DNA of 33,686 bases from contig CAMMRL010000029.1 of the NCBI GenBank assembly GCA_946499275.1, forward strand, positions 1 through 33,686, given 5' to 3'. The notes below the pieces were generated by a model that searched no databases, was not told where the DNA came from, and was given only the letters and a program-made list of their open reading frames with translations. The position numbers were made by a program, and so were the translations under genes. Position 1 is the stretch's first letter, and every line of letters begins with the position of its first letter. The DNA is from an uncultured Clostridia bacterium (GTDB lineage Bacteria > Bacillota > Clostridia > Oscillospirales > Acutalibacteraceae). Of this stretch, positions 1-8,267 are shown piece after piece.

Positions 1-55
1 CGAAAGCAGATTCCGATTCTGAAGGCCGGGGGTTCGAATCCCTCCGGGCGGGCCA
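1..55 (+). tRNA. tRNA-Arg (CCG), 3' part
   Basis: The window opens inside a tRNA. The anticodon arm is at 6-22 (stem GCAGA/TCTGA with a G-A mismatch at the outer pair; loop TTCCGAT, anticodon CCG at 13-15). A five-base variable loop follows, then the T arm at 28-44 with loop TTCGAAT, the 3' acceptor strand CGGGCGG, discriminator G, and an encoded CCA at 53-55. The anticodon reads the arginine codon CGG. The D arm and 5' acceptor strand lie outside the window, so the identity rests on the anticodon only. Confidence 0.88.
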
Positions 56-60
56 AGTTA

Positions 61-100
61 AAAGCTACATTTTGACTTCTCAAAATGTAGCTTTTTCTTT
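61..100 (+). terminator. Rho-independent terminator of the tRNA
   Basis: A perfect 15-bp inverted repeat (61-75 with 80-94, loop CTTC) is followed by a T-rich tail (CTTTTTCTTT). It starts five bases after the tRNA CCA end and so ends the tRNA transcript. Confidence 0.9.
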
Positions 101-651
101 ATATCATCGATTATTGTGAGACGGTATTTGATGGAAAAAATTATAATTTAAGGAGGAACTGGCAAACCATACACACCACCGGTGTTCCTCTATACCTGAT
201 GTAATACTCTTCAACCGAGACAATGAGGAATTTGACGGAAAAACGGTTTATTCATTTGAGGAACTTTCAAGTATGCTGTAAGCATTATGCAAGGATTGAA
301 TAAGTCGCCCCCCTTCCATTTTCCTAATGCACTTTTCGGGGGTTGCAAAGGATAGGCGTAATATAACCGTATTCATAACAAAGCCGCCAGCGAAGTATAA
401 TGTTTTGCGTCCCACCCTTAAGCGTCGCATCGTGCACAATGAAATTTTATTCATGGTGGGGAAATATGTGTCGATGCACGGGGATTTTTGAAGCAATAGG
501 ACTGGAAAAAGAGGCCAGAAAGGGGAAACGCGCCGCCCGTAAAAACATATTCCAACCTTTTTAAATAATAATGAAAGGAATTTGTGAATGCGGTGATACT
601 ACAGAGTTTATATTGCTCTTTTCCAATAAACGCTCTTTCTCCCACAAAATT
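101..651. other. Region without an intact gene; decayed coding fragments
   Basis: No open frame here has a ribosome binding site, a start codon and recognisable protein character together. An open frame at 147-281 (+) has no start codon but ends in a natural-looking, acidic C-terminus (FDGKTVYSFEELSSML then stop), like the tail of a truncated gene. A second short frame at 400-564 is listed separately. The region follows a tRNA 3' end, a common integration site, so remnants of an old element are possible. No integrase, direct repeat of the tRNA end or insertion-sequence end was seen. Confidence 0.35.
400..564 (+). pseudogene. Possible 54-codon gene remnant
   Basis: An ATG-to-TAA frame of 54 codons whose second half (IFEAIGLEKEARKGKRAARKNI) has the basic, helical character of a real protein C-terminus, while the first half does not. 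No good ribosome binding site precedes it. It may be the tail of a truncated gene or chance. I do not recognise a family. Confidence 0.2.
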
Positions 652-696
652 AACCACCTCCGATGTAAGACAGTACTACAACGGAGGTGGTTTTTT
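652..696. terminator. Bidirectional terminator closing the large minus-strand operon
   Basis: An 11-bp perfect inverted repeat (652-662 AACCACCTCCG with 682-692) encloses a 19-nt loop. On the plus strand it runs into six Ts. On the minus strand, the direction of the large operon whose last stop codon is at 769, it is followed by TTAATTTT. It therefore most likely stops the minus-strand operon and may also block plus-strand read-through. Confidence 0.75.
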
Positions 697-768
697 ACTA
701 TATACTTTTTGGGGAAACTGCACACTCAAAACGGACAACCGCTACAGCTTACTGCTTTTTCATCTTTA

Positions 769-1848
769 TTAGATGATTTCAAGGAATTCCCGCTCCGGCA
801 GGGGCGCGAGCGGCTTGCCCGGAAGCTGCTGGTACCAGTAGGCCACTGCCGAGATGTCGTCCTGGAGCGGTAGGTACTTGCCGCCTTCCCTCCATCCAAG
901 CGCCTGAATCGTCACCTTCAGATTCTTTTTAAACCGGATGGGATCGGTGATGTGCCAACGGTACAGCCCAAACCGCTGCGCCACATTATACCGCCCGTCA
1001 CCGCGAATCACCTGCGGCATGCCGCTGTAAGGCGTGGTGAATTCCCGGTAATTCCCCCCCACATCAAAATTGTAGGAGCCGCAGAAGTAATCTTCCGTCC
1101 CTGTGCCGCAGATAGTCGGGTATTCCGTATCGTCGTCCATATAGAACTTGATTTCACCTTCACCCCACCAGCCGTTATTATGGACGCCCCAGCACATATA
1201 GGTCCCCACATACTGCCCCGTGCCTTCAATGCCGTCCACAATCGTGAAAACCTGTTTATAAGGCAGCGGGTTGGTGCGGCGGAAGGAGGCGTGGAAATAC
1301 GCCGCGTCCTCCGGTACATCGGTCAGGATATAGTCCACCTGATAATACAGCTGCACTTCCTCATCACCGATGTTCTCCACGGTGATACGGCAACTTTTGC
1401 GGAAGGGCATCTGCCAATAGCAGTTGAACGCGCTGCCCGGATTCACGCAAACCGCCGCGGAGCTGACCTGCGCGTATTGATTCCAGCCGCAGGCAAAGAA
1501 ATCGCCGAGGGGGCATTCTACCGAAGGATAAGGCTGGTCGTCCCAGTAAAAACGGATGATCTGGTTGCGCCATTTCCCTGTGGGGGTCAGCCAGATATGC
1601 TGAATGCATCCGGATTCATTGATTTCGGCCATAGTAAAGGTCTCATGCGGGGGGATAAGGACGAAGGGGTTGACCTTCCAGCCCTTGCCCAGGTCGGCGG
1701 CCGGCCCTTTGGCAAAACCGTCCTCCAGTTCGCAGGCCCCGCCCGCGCCTTTTTCCCCTTTGTAATTCTCCGGGCATATCGACCGCGTTTTGGCGTCCGA
1801 CACCATCCAGAGATTGTGTATTCCACTTCCGATTCCGTTAAAACCCAT
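769..1848 (-). CDS. GH172 (DUF2961) family glycoside hydrolase
   Basis: A DUF2961/GH172 protein of 359 aa. Characterised members are alpha-D-fructofuranosidase/difructose dianhydride I synthases and exo-D-arabinofuranosidases. The family signature near the N-terminus (SDAKTRSICPENYKGEKG) is present. Two conserved acidic segments, WGEGEIKF (E230/E232) and GTGTEDYF (E252), match the expected spacing of the catalytic nucleophile and acid/base glutamates. No signal peptide is seen, so it should act in the cytoplasm on imported oligosaccharide. Two ATGs compete: the first (1857) sits directly on the AAGGGA box, the second (1848) is about 9 nt from it and is preferred. It is the last gene of the operon, 51 bp after the ADP-ribosylglycohydrolase homologue. 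Fructo- versus arabinofuranoside specificity cannot be read from the sequence. Confidence 0.88.
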   Translation of the reverse strand: MGFNGIGSGIHNLWMVSDAKTRSICPENYKGEKGAGGACELEDGFAKGPAADLGKGWKVNPFVLIPPHETFTMAEINESGCIQHIWLTPTGKWRNQIIRFYWDDQPYPSVECPLGDFFACGWNQYAQVSSAAVCVNPGSAFNCYWQMPFRKSCRITVENIGDEEVQLYYQVDYILTDVPEDAAYFHASFRRTNPLPYKQVFTIVDGIEGTGQYVGTYMCWGVHNNGWWGEGEIKFYMDDDTEYPTICGTGTEDYFCGSYNFDVGGNYREFTTPYSGMPQVIRGDGRYNVAQRFGLYRWHITDPIRFKKNLKVTIQALGWREGGKYLPLQDDISAVAYWYQQLPGKPLAPLPEREFLEII

Positions 1849-1899
1849 TCGTCTCATTCCCTTTTCAAATTTATCATCGTGTTTTCGGCCTTTGCTCCC

Positions 1900-3258
1900 T
1901 TATTGACGCAAGACCGCCGTCCGCCGTGCCAAATCAGAAATCGCGACAATGCCAAAGCCGTCCACGCCCGACTTAAGCGTATCGTTCAGCGGGGCGGTCC
2001 AGTCCGCGGGAAGCCTTTTGGCCCCCAGCATCAGCCCCACCACGGAACCGATCGTCGCGGCATTGCAGTCGGTGTCGAATCCGTAGACGATTCCGGCCGC
2101 GACAGAAGCCGCGTAATCCAAACCACCGTAGAGCAGGCCCACCGTTACCAGCATGGCGTTGGAGATCGTATGGCACCAGTCGTAGCCGTCCGACTCATTC
2201 CAGCGTTCCCGGATATGGCTGACCACCTGTTCCTGGCTTTCGCCGGCGTCATAGCGGTCCAGAATATCCCGGATGCTTTCCGCCAGGCGGGAACGGGTCG
2301 GGATCTGCGAAAGCCCGGCAAGGACGACGTCCCGCGTTTCAGTCAGCACAAAGGCCGACGCCAACATCGCGGCAACATACATCTCGCCGTAAATGCCGTT
2401 TTTCACATGGGAAATCGAGGCGTCCCGCCATGCCATCGCCGCAGCCGCAGCCGGGTCGCCGGGATGGATATAGCCGAACAAATCCCCGCGGATCTGTGCG
2501 CCGATCCACTCCCGATAAGGGTTGTTTGTCACCGCCGATGCGGGAGGCAGGACTAGGTTCGCCAGGTTGATGTACGCCATGCGTTCCGCCGTGCAAGTGT
2601 GAAGCAGCGGCAGGCACATTAGCCAGCATTCCGCCACATCCACCGGGGTGAAATTCGGCCCGTAGTCTTCCAGCAGCTTCAGCGCCAGGACGGTGTAGTT
2701 GGTATCGTCATCCTCCGGCATATAGGCCACATTGTTAATCCAGCCTTTTTTCTTCGCGCCATAGCCGCCGCCTTCGTCGCTCACCCCATACTTTTCCCGG
2801 ATTTCTTCCGGCAGAGCGGAGGAAATATACGACCGAACCGGGTAATTGTTGCTGTCGCGCAGCAAACCGGTGATGCGGTCACTGGCCCAGCCCTCTATGG
2901 GCTGTCCCAAAAGGCAGCCGCCGCACCTTCCCAACCAGGCGCCGTAAATCCGGTCGAACAGTTCCTCTTCCGAAAGGGAACAGGCCGGCAGGGACGGCTG
3001 CTCGGGACGCTCCGCCTGGATTTCCTCCAGAGAGTCCGGTTCCCGGTAAGGGTGGCCGGGCCGCAGCGGGAGAGCCTGAATTTCCTCATAAATGGTCTCC
3101 GCCTCCAAAATGGCTTGCGCATCGGACACCGGCCGGCCGGCAAGCGCTTTGGCCCGCTCGCAAAGCTCCGGGGGAAGCACACGCCCTTCCTCCTCGGCTT
3201 GACGCAGTTCGAACGATATATCGGACAATCCCTTCATCCAGGGCTGTGACGGCAGCAT
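1900..3258 (-). CDS. ADP-ribosylglycohydrolase (DraG/ARH) family protein
   Basis: A 452-aa member of the ADP-ribosylglycohydrolase family. The dimetal-site motifs are visible: PEDDDTNYT (about residues 181-189), equivalent to the family DDT box, and GFDTDCNAAT (393-402), equivalent to the C-terminal DTD box. The N-terminal GA..GDALG box of true ADP-ribose hydrolases reads GAWLGRCGGCLLGQPIEGW here, without the usual Asp. The first ~100 residues are an extra helical, proline-rich extension. The RBS (AGGAGG, 7 nt) fixes the start. No signal peptide. It sits between GH20 and GH172 genes, which suggests cleavage of a glycosidic bond in the imported glycan rather than removal of ADP-ribose from proteins; that is inference from context. 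Confidence 0.88.
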   Translation of the reverse strand: MLPSQPWMKGLSDISFELRQAEEEGRVLPPELCERAKALAGRPVSDAQAILEAETIYEEIQALPLRPGHPYREPDSLEEIQAERPEQPSLPACSLSEEELFDRIYGAWLGRCGGCLLGQPIEGWASDRITGLLRDSNNYPVRSYISSALPEEIREKYGVSDEGGGYGAKKKGWINNVAYMPEDDDTNYTVLALKLLEDYGPNFTPVDVAECWLMCLPLLHTCTAERMAYINLANLVLPPASAVTNNPYREWIGAQIRGDLFGYIHPGDPAAAAAMAWRDASISHVKNGIYGEMYVAAMLASAFVLTETRDVVLAGLSQIPTRSRLAESIRDILDRYDAGESQEQVVSHIRERWNESDGYDWCHTISNAMLVTVGLLYGGLDYAASVAAGIVYGFDTDCNAATIGSVVGLMLGAKRLPADWTAPLNDTLKSGVDGFGIVAISDLARRTAVLRQ

Positions 3259-3315
3259 GCCATATCCTCCTTCTGTTTCGTAAATACGGACTGTACGCGG
3301 ATGATGACTTTTGAT

Positions 3316-5214
3316 TTACAGCAAACTCGTGGTGGAAATATTCACATAACAATTCGAATGGCAGAGAGATCTCTCCCCCGAAGAATCGCCGCTGCTGGAC
3401 AGGCGCGGCTCCTCAAGTTCTTCGATACAGGCAATCTCACCATCCAAATATTGTCCCAGTCTCAATGCGGAAGTCCGAAGGCGGGTGAATAGGCCACCGT
3501 ACTTAATATCGGCGACCTCCCAGCCGAACGGCTTATAAAAATGGTGCCACGCTTCCCGGTGGACGGTATAAAGCGCTGTCAACCGGCCGTAAAGCTCCCC
3601 TGTAAGTTCCTCTTGAATGGCTCGAAGGGTGTCGGCGTCCCCGTCGTCATAGGCTTGCTTGAGACGTACGCCGATATCTACCTTCCGCTCCAGCACCCGA
3701 CAGAGCTTCGCCGCCAACTCCAGGTGGTACCGAGCATCCGGCTCATAGCGCCCGGAGCGGAGAAATTCTTCCAACCGCTCCGCTTTTTCGGCATAGACGG
3801 AAGCAAAATCCGCCAAAGACGCTTCCTGATCATACTGGCCCAGCAAAATATCCTGCCACAAGAAATATTTCTGCGGATTCGGGGGTTCCAGCCCTTGTAG
3901 GCTGAGACCGTCAAGTAGCTCGTCTACGCTGCCCACCTCATAAAACCCTTCATAATCCGCGCCGGTCAAAATCCGGGCATTGCGGAAATGCTCCGCATCG
4001 TTCTCGCAATCCTCCGACCAGCAGTTTTCCGCAAACATCGCAAAGCCGAGCAGATCAGCCCCCGGAGGCGCCTCGCCGCCGTTATCTTTCCATGCGCAGG
4101 TAAATACTTCCTGCACCCTCATCTTCCGGGCGGCCGACAGGCCTGCATGGCAGCTGGTCCAGCTCTTGACCAGGTTGGGCAGCATCCCGATCCACGAGCA
4201 CACGCCTCCCGCGAACAGAGCGGGGACCCCCATAGCTTCGTGCTGCTCCAAATAGTGCTGGTAAAATTCCTCGTTGTTGTGATAATAATCCCAGTAAATC
4301 ACATCCATTTCCTTAGGGAAAAGCCCCCGTGCCTTATCCGTAAGCTGGATATCGTCCTGATAATAGCCGCCGCCCGGGATGGACATCCGGAACATCATGT
4401 CGCCCCACATCATGGGATGCAGGCCATAGCGTTTGCATATCTCACACACGCGCGCAACATGCTCTTTCATCAATTCGGTTTTCGGAATATACCCGTCCCG
4501 GTCCAACTTCCGACCTAGGCCGAGACCGTGCGCCTCGTCCAGCCCCAGGTGGATGCGCTTGCTGCGGACGCATCCGGAAATCGACCGGATCATGGCTTCA
4601 ATGAAGCGATAGGTTTCCTCTTCTCCGACAAGGCATACGCTGTCCGTATCTTGAAGAGCGTATGTGTTAGGCCAGCGGAAGAAGCGTTCCAGGTGAGCCA
4701 GCGTCTGGATGCAGGGGATCAGCTCAATTCCCAAAGAGGCGGCGATAGCATCGATTGTGCGAAGCTCCTCTTTGGAATAGCGGCCGCGATACTTTCCGAA
4801 AGCCGGGAATTCCTCCACCTCGTATACATCCTCGGTATAGAGCATAAAGGCGTTAAAGCCCATCAGAGCTGCCTTGACCAGCAATTTTTCGACTGTAGCC
4901 ACTGTGGGGACCGAGTTACGGGAACAGTCGTACATGATCCCCCGGGTACGGAACGGCGTTTCCTGCTGAAATTCACAGACGGACTCGTTTCGCTCAAGCG
5001 CACCCGCCAAGATCCCCAGCCCGCGCCAAAGCCCGACCGGTTCCGCGGCGCAAACCAAAGCCTGCCCCTCCTTGAGACAGACCTTTATGCCGGCATCCGC
5101 TTTTTCCAAACGTACCGATACCTCCGGGCCGATCCCTTCCAGAGCCTTCTGGAGTCTCTCCACGCCCTGATCTATCCCCGGGTAGGCCACCTCCCGCGCA
5201 ATTATCCATTTCAT
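3316..5214 (-). CDS. GH20 family beta-N-acetylhexosaminidase, cytoplasmic
   Basis: A 632-aa protein. The first ~85 residues resemble the small alpha/beta domain that precedes GH20 barrels. A TIM barrel follows, from about RGIMYDCSRN (91-100). The catalytic Asp-Glu pair is in HLGLDEAHGLG (D226-E227). GH20 enzymes remove terminal beta-GlcNAc or beta-GalNAc by substrate-assisted catalysis. A C-terminal helical region of ~200 residues completes the usual length. The start is fixed by TAGGAGAG six bases before ATG 5214; an upstream in-frame ATG at 5310 lacks such a site. No signal peptide, so the substrate is an imported oligosaccharide. It is 57 bp upstream of the ADP-ribosylglycohydrolase homologue in the same operon. 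GlcNAc/GalNAc preference is unknown. Confidence 0.9.
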   Translation of the reverse strand: MKWIIAREVAYPGIDQGVERLQKALEGIGPEVSVRLEKADAGIKVCLKEGQALVCAAEPVGLWRGLGILAGALERNESVCEFQQETPFRTRGIMYDCSRNSVPTVATVEKLLVKAALMGFNAFMLYTEDVYEVEEFPAFGKYRGRYSKEELRTIDAIAASLGIELIPCIQTLAHLERFFRWPNTYALQDTDSVCLVGEEETYRFIEAMIRSISGCVRSKRIHLGLDEAHGLGLGRKLDRDGYIPKTELMKEHVARVCEICKRYGLHPMMWGDMMFRMSIPGGGYYQDDIQLTDKARGLFPKEMDVIYWDYYHNNEEFYQHYLEQHEAMGVPALFAGGVCSWIGMLPNLVKSWTSCHAGLSAARKMRVQEVFTCAWKDNGGEAPPGADLLGFAMFAENCWSEDCENDAEHFRNARILTGADYEGFYEVGSVDELLDGLSLQGLEPPNPQKYFLWQDILLGQYDQEASLADFASVYAEKAERLEEFLRSGRYEPDARYHLELAAKLCRVLERKVDIGVRLKQAYDDGDADTLRAIQEELTGELYGRLTALYTVHREAWHHFYKPFGWEVADIKYGGLFTRLRTSALRLGQYLDGEIACIEELEEPRLSSSGDSSGERSLCHSNCYVNISTTSLL

Positions 5215-5263
5215 TTTTATCTCTCCTAAATCTGTGTTACCATGCTCCAAACTGAACCGTTGG

Positions 5264-5337
5264 GAAAGGGTAAGCCGACGCACAGGCCGCTCCCCATGAG
5301 ACAGCCGCAAAAATACAGCCGGGAATCTTACCCTTTC
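5264..5337. repeat. 11-bp inverted repeat between two operon genes
   Basis: GAAAGGGTAAG (5264-5274) and its exact complement (5327-5337) flank 52 bp in the only sizeable gap of the operon's distal half, between the DxE lipoprotein and the GH20 gene. No T-tract follows, so it is not a classical terminator. It may form an mRNA hairpin affecting stability or processing between the membrane/lipoprotein genes and the cytoplasmic enzyme genes. Confidence 0.5.
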
Positions 5338-5347
5338 GAAACGCTAA

Positions 5348-6367
5348 TTAATCCGCGTAGGGATAATCGTCCCCCTTGGGATGGCCGTCCGGCGGCAGTT
5401 TCCGCCAGGAATCATAATAATGGATGGCATAGCCGATCTCGCCTAGGCCGTCCGTTGTGTCCACGATTTCGCGCAGGCGGCGCATCTCCTCATAAAGGGC
5501 ACGGGTGCCCAGGTGGTGGAAGGTGATGTTGATTTCTTCGTAGATTTTACCGGTCTCCACCGCCAAAATCAGCTTTTTCCCGTATTTTTCGGCAAGCGTA
5601 AATTCCGGCCAACCGCATTCGAATACGGCAGGGGCATTATCGCGATAGGACATTAACAACACCGTGTCCGCCCGCCGGATACAGAACTCTGCCAGCGACA
5701 TCTCTTCCCCTTCGTCTTCCACAGTGAACCCATCGAACCAGAAAGGAATATCCAGCTCGAGCAACACGCCCTGTCCCCGGCAGTAGGCCTGGGATTTGCG
5801 CACAAATTCCATATAGCCCGCCCGCGCCGCTTCCGGCTCTGTCGTCCAGAGAGGGAGCTGATGCGGTTCCACGTCCATATGCAGACCATAAAACTTCTGC
5901 GTGTCCGTTTCGCAGGATTCCTGGTATTCCGTAAACCACTGCAAAAAGGAATCGAAGCTCTCCTGTCCCTCCTGCGTGGCCCATTCGGTATCCGCCCCGA
6001 TCAGAGCGACACGGATGCCTTTTTCCGCCGCCGCGCCAATGAAAGTCCGGTACTTTTCTTTGGAAATCGACTTCAGCAGGCTGACGTAGACTTCGGTAAC
6101 ATGGTGTTCCGTCAAAAAGCCGAGAGCTTCCTCGACTTGGAGAATATCCATCGCGTTCCACATCCAGGTCCCCAAGCTGACGCCGTCCCCCGGCTGGACA
6201 AAATCGCAAACTGGCTCTTCCGGTTCGGGCGAGGAAACCGCGGAACTGTTCTGTTCAAAATTCGTACCCATATTCGATTCTCCTTCCTGTTGTTCCAGGC
6301 CGCTGCAGCCTGTCGGCAATACCAGGATTGCCGACAGGCAGAGCGCGGCCAATTTACGCATTTTCAT
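5348..6367 (-). CDS. Lipoprotein with a glycosidase-like DxE barrel motif, function unknown
   Basis: A 339-aa predicted lipoprotein: signal peptide with lipobox LPTGC (Cys21), then an acidic Ser/Pro-rich linker to about residue 58. The rest has the look of a TIM barrel: GTWMWNAM at the first strand, VYVSLL and VALIG strands, then GLHMDVEPHQLPLW (D165, E167), LELDIPFWFD, VLLMSYRDN (238-244) and LILAVETG (E271). The DVEP and YRD elements recall GH18-like and related barrels where Asp/Glu are catalytic. I do not recognise a named family. The start is set by AAGGGGG seven bases upstream of ATG 6367. It lies 20 bp after a permease gene, so it would be a membrane-tethered enzyme or glycan binder beside the importer. 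Confidence 0.8.
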   Translation of the reverse strand: MKMRKLAALCLSAILVLPTGCSGLEQQEGESNMGTNFEQNSSAVSSPEPEEPVCDFVQPGDGVSLGTWMWNAMDILQVEEALGFLTEHHVTEVYVSLLKSISKEKYRTFIGAAAEKGIRVALIGADTEWATQEGQESFDSFLQWFTEYQESCETDTQKFYGLHMDVEPHQLPLWTTEPEAARAGYMEFVRKSQAYCRGQGVLLELDIPFWFDGFTVEDEGEEMSLAEFCIRRADTVLLMSYRDNAPAVFECGWPEFTLAEKYGKKLILAVETGKIYEEINITFHHLGTRALYEEMRRLREIVDTTDGLGEIGYAIHYYDSWRKLPPDGHPKGDDYPYAD

Positions 6368-6387
6368 GGCGGACCCCCTTTTTGACA

Positions 6388-7365
6388 TTAACCTACAATG
6401 CCGATCCGCTCGATGCTCTGGATAAACTTCTTTTGGAATATCGCATACATTCCCAGAAGGGGAAGAATCGCCAGCAGCATCGATGTCGCCCGCATGATGG
6501 AATAGTAGCCGATATTGCTGGCCATGGCCGATCCTTCCACCTGGATGTGGGCGAACTGGCTCTCCAGGTTGGTTAACGCCTTGGCGATGGTCTCGAAATC
6601 CGTATAGAACAAAAACGTGTACATGGAATCGTTCCACTGCCACACAAAGGAAAACAGGAATATCACGATAAAGATGGACGCGGCGCCCGGCAGCATGATC
6701 CGGAAAAATATGCGTGCCCAACCCGCGCCGTCCACGGAAGCCGCCTCGTCGATTTCGTGCGGGAATCCGCGGAAGAACTGCCTTGCCAGGAAAATATACA
6801 AGCCGTTCCGGGCGCCGGTGGCTGTGATCGAGAGCAGTATAAACGGGGTAAAGCTTTCAATCAAACGCAGCCCCTTGCCCCCGGTAAACAGGGAGATGAT
6901 GCCGAATGGATCGAAATTCTGAAAGTTCAGATAAAGGGGCGTAAGGATCAGCTGGGGCGGGATCACCATGCTCACAATCATCAGACCAAACACCAGCCCC
7001 CGGCCTTTGAACCGATACCGGGCCAGGCCATAGCCGGTGGCAATACACATAAATCCTTGGATCACCCCGTTCACGCCGGCAAGCAAAGCCGTGTTGCCAA
7101 TCGCTTTCCAATAGTTCAGCAATTGGATCGCTTCCGGATAGTTGCTGGGAGTAAAATGCTTCGGAACGCTCTTGACCGTGCGGTCATAAAGATCCCTCTG
7201 ATCCATGAACGATATCGAAATCTTGGTCAAGATGGGGTACAGGATCAAAAAACAGATGCCCATGATAAAAATCGTCCGGCAGAGTGCCAGCAGCAGAGGG
7301 ACGCCCTTGCGCCGCAGATGGACGGCAAATTCCTTTCGGTTCCGGTATGCCAATCTGTTATTCAT
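6388..7365 (-). CDS. Carbohydrate ABC transporter permease (MalG-like), pair 2
   Basis: A 325-aa CUT1-family inner permease subunit with about six membrane segments. The cytoplasmic EAA loop that docks the ATPase is clear (EIDEAASVDGAGWARIFFRIMLPGA, about 204-228). The N-terminal ~22 residues are basic and cytoplasmic. The start has an AAGAAGGTG site 7 nt upstream and overlaps the end of the partner permease by 8 bp, which indicates translational coupling. With the next gene upstream it forms the second permease heterodimer of the locus. No ATPase is encoded in the operon. Confidence 0.93.
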   Translation of the reverse strand: MNNRLAYRNRKEFAVHLRRKGVPLLLALCRTIFIMGICFLILYPILTKISISFMDQRDLYDRTVKSVPKHFTPSNYPEAIQLLNYWKAIGNTALLAGVNGVIQGFMCIATGYGLARYRFKGRGLVFGLMIVSMVIPPQLILTPLYLNFQNFDPFGIISLFTGGKGLRLIESFTPFILLSITATGARNGLYIFLARQFFRGFPHEIDEAASVDGAGWARIFFRIMLPGAASIFIVIFLFSFVWQWNDSMYTFLFYTDFETIAKALTNLESQFAHIQVEGSAMASNIGYYSIMRATSMLLAILPLLGMYAIFQKKFIQSIERIGIVG

Positions 7366-8266
7366 AGTAGAACACCTTCTTGGATATCAGTGCAGTCAAC
7401 AGGCCCAATATCAGGAAAATAATGCCGAAATAGATCCAGGAAATTGCCGCGCCGTAGCTGAAATCCGAAAACGACACGATATATCCCCGGATAGTGGATA
7501 TCACCACGTTGTTCATGTTTGTAAAAGAATCAATGATGGTATACACAGCGTTCAGTAAGAAATAAGGCCCCACCATCGGCATGGTTATCTTCCAGAAATT
7601 CTCCCAGGCGGTGGCCCCTTCTATGTTGGAGGATTCATAGAGCGTGGGAGGGATGGTGTTCAATCCGCTCAGGAAAATGAGGATTTGCAAACCGGATGCA
7701 ATCACGATATCGTACAACCGCCCGATCACCTGCACCAAGTAATCCATAAGCGGTGCAGGTAGACCGTCGCCCAATAAGGAAAGGACAAGTTCCATACTGT
7801 TGGCGGATTCCTTCATGCTGGCCGCAGCGTCGGCGACGCTGCGGTCCATCATCATACTGTAAACGGGGTTGTTGCTCTCCATCATCACCATGATTCCGGT
7901 GGAAACAATAACCGGTAGGAAGAACAGCATCCGCGCCACGGTGCGGCCGTGAAATTTCTGGTTGAGCAGAATCGCGGAAAATAAGCTGAAGAATAGAATA
8001 ATCGGTAGATCAAGCAACATTTGGCCGATCGATTGCACCAAATCCATCCGGAAGGTCGGATCCACCTGAAACGCCCGAATATAGTTGCTCCATCCCAAAT
8101 ACGTCAGCGTGTATCCCGACTGCCCAAGCTTGATCTCATTCAGGCTGAAAATGAAAGACTGGATGATCGGAATAAGCAGAAAAAACACAAAGCCGAAGCA
8201 AAACGGAGCGACAAAGATGTAGCCGATCCGGTTTTTCCTGGACGATAACCGTCGTTTTGCCGCCAT
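7358..8266 (-). CDS. Carbohydrate ABC transporter permease (MalF/UgpA-like), pair 2
   Basis: A 302-aa CUT1-family permease, partner of the downstream MalG-like protein. The EAA-like loop is TLYESSNIEGATAWENFWKITMP (about 208-230). It has a longer, polar loop than usual at about 133-180 (PVYSMMMDRSVADAAASMKE onward), probably facing outside, where it could contact a binding protein. The ribosome binding site GGGAGGAG lies inside the last codons of the preceding DUF5696 gene, and start and stop are one base apart, so translation is probably coupled. Confidence 0.92.
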   Translation of the reverse strand: MAAKRRLSSRKNRIGYIFVAPFCFGFVFFLLIPIIQSFIFSLNEIKLGQSGYTLTYLGWSNYIRAFQVDPTFRMDLVQSIGQMLLDLPIILFFSLFSAILLNQKFHGRTVARMLFFLPVIVSTGIMVMMESNNPVYSMMMDRSVADAAASMKESANSMELVLSLLGDGLPAPLMDYLVQVIGRLYDIVIASGLQILIFLSGLNTIPPTLYESSNIEGATAWENFWKITMPMVGPYFLLNAVYTIIDSFTNMNNVVISTIRGYIVSFSDFSYGAAISWIYFGIIFLILGLLTALISKKVFYYE

Positions 8267-8267
8267 C

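Noticed and set aside
952-2556. Long plus-strand open frame of 534 codons opposite the GH172 and ADP-ribosylglycohydrolase genes
   Set aside because: It is antisense to two well-recognised genes, has an odd His/Arg/Pro-rich composition and no ribosome site; it is open only because of the GC-rich codon use of the real genes.
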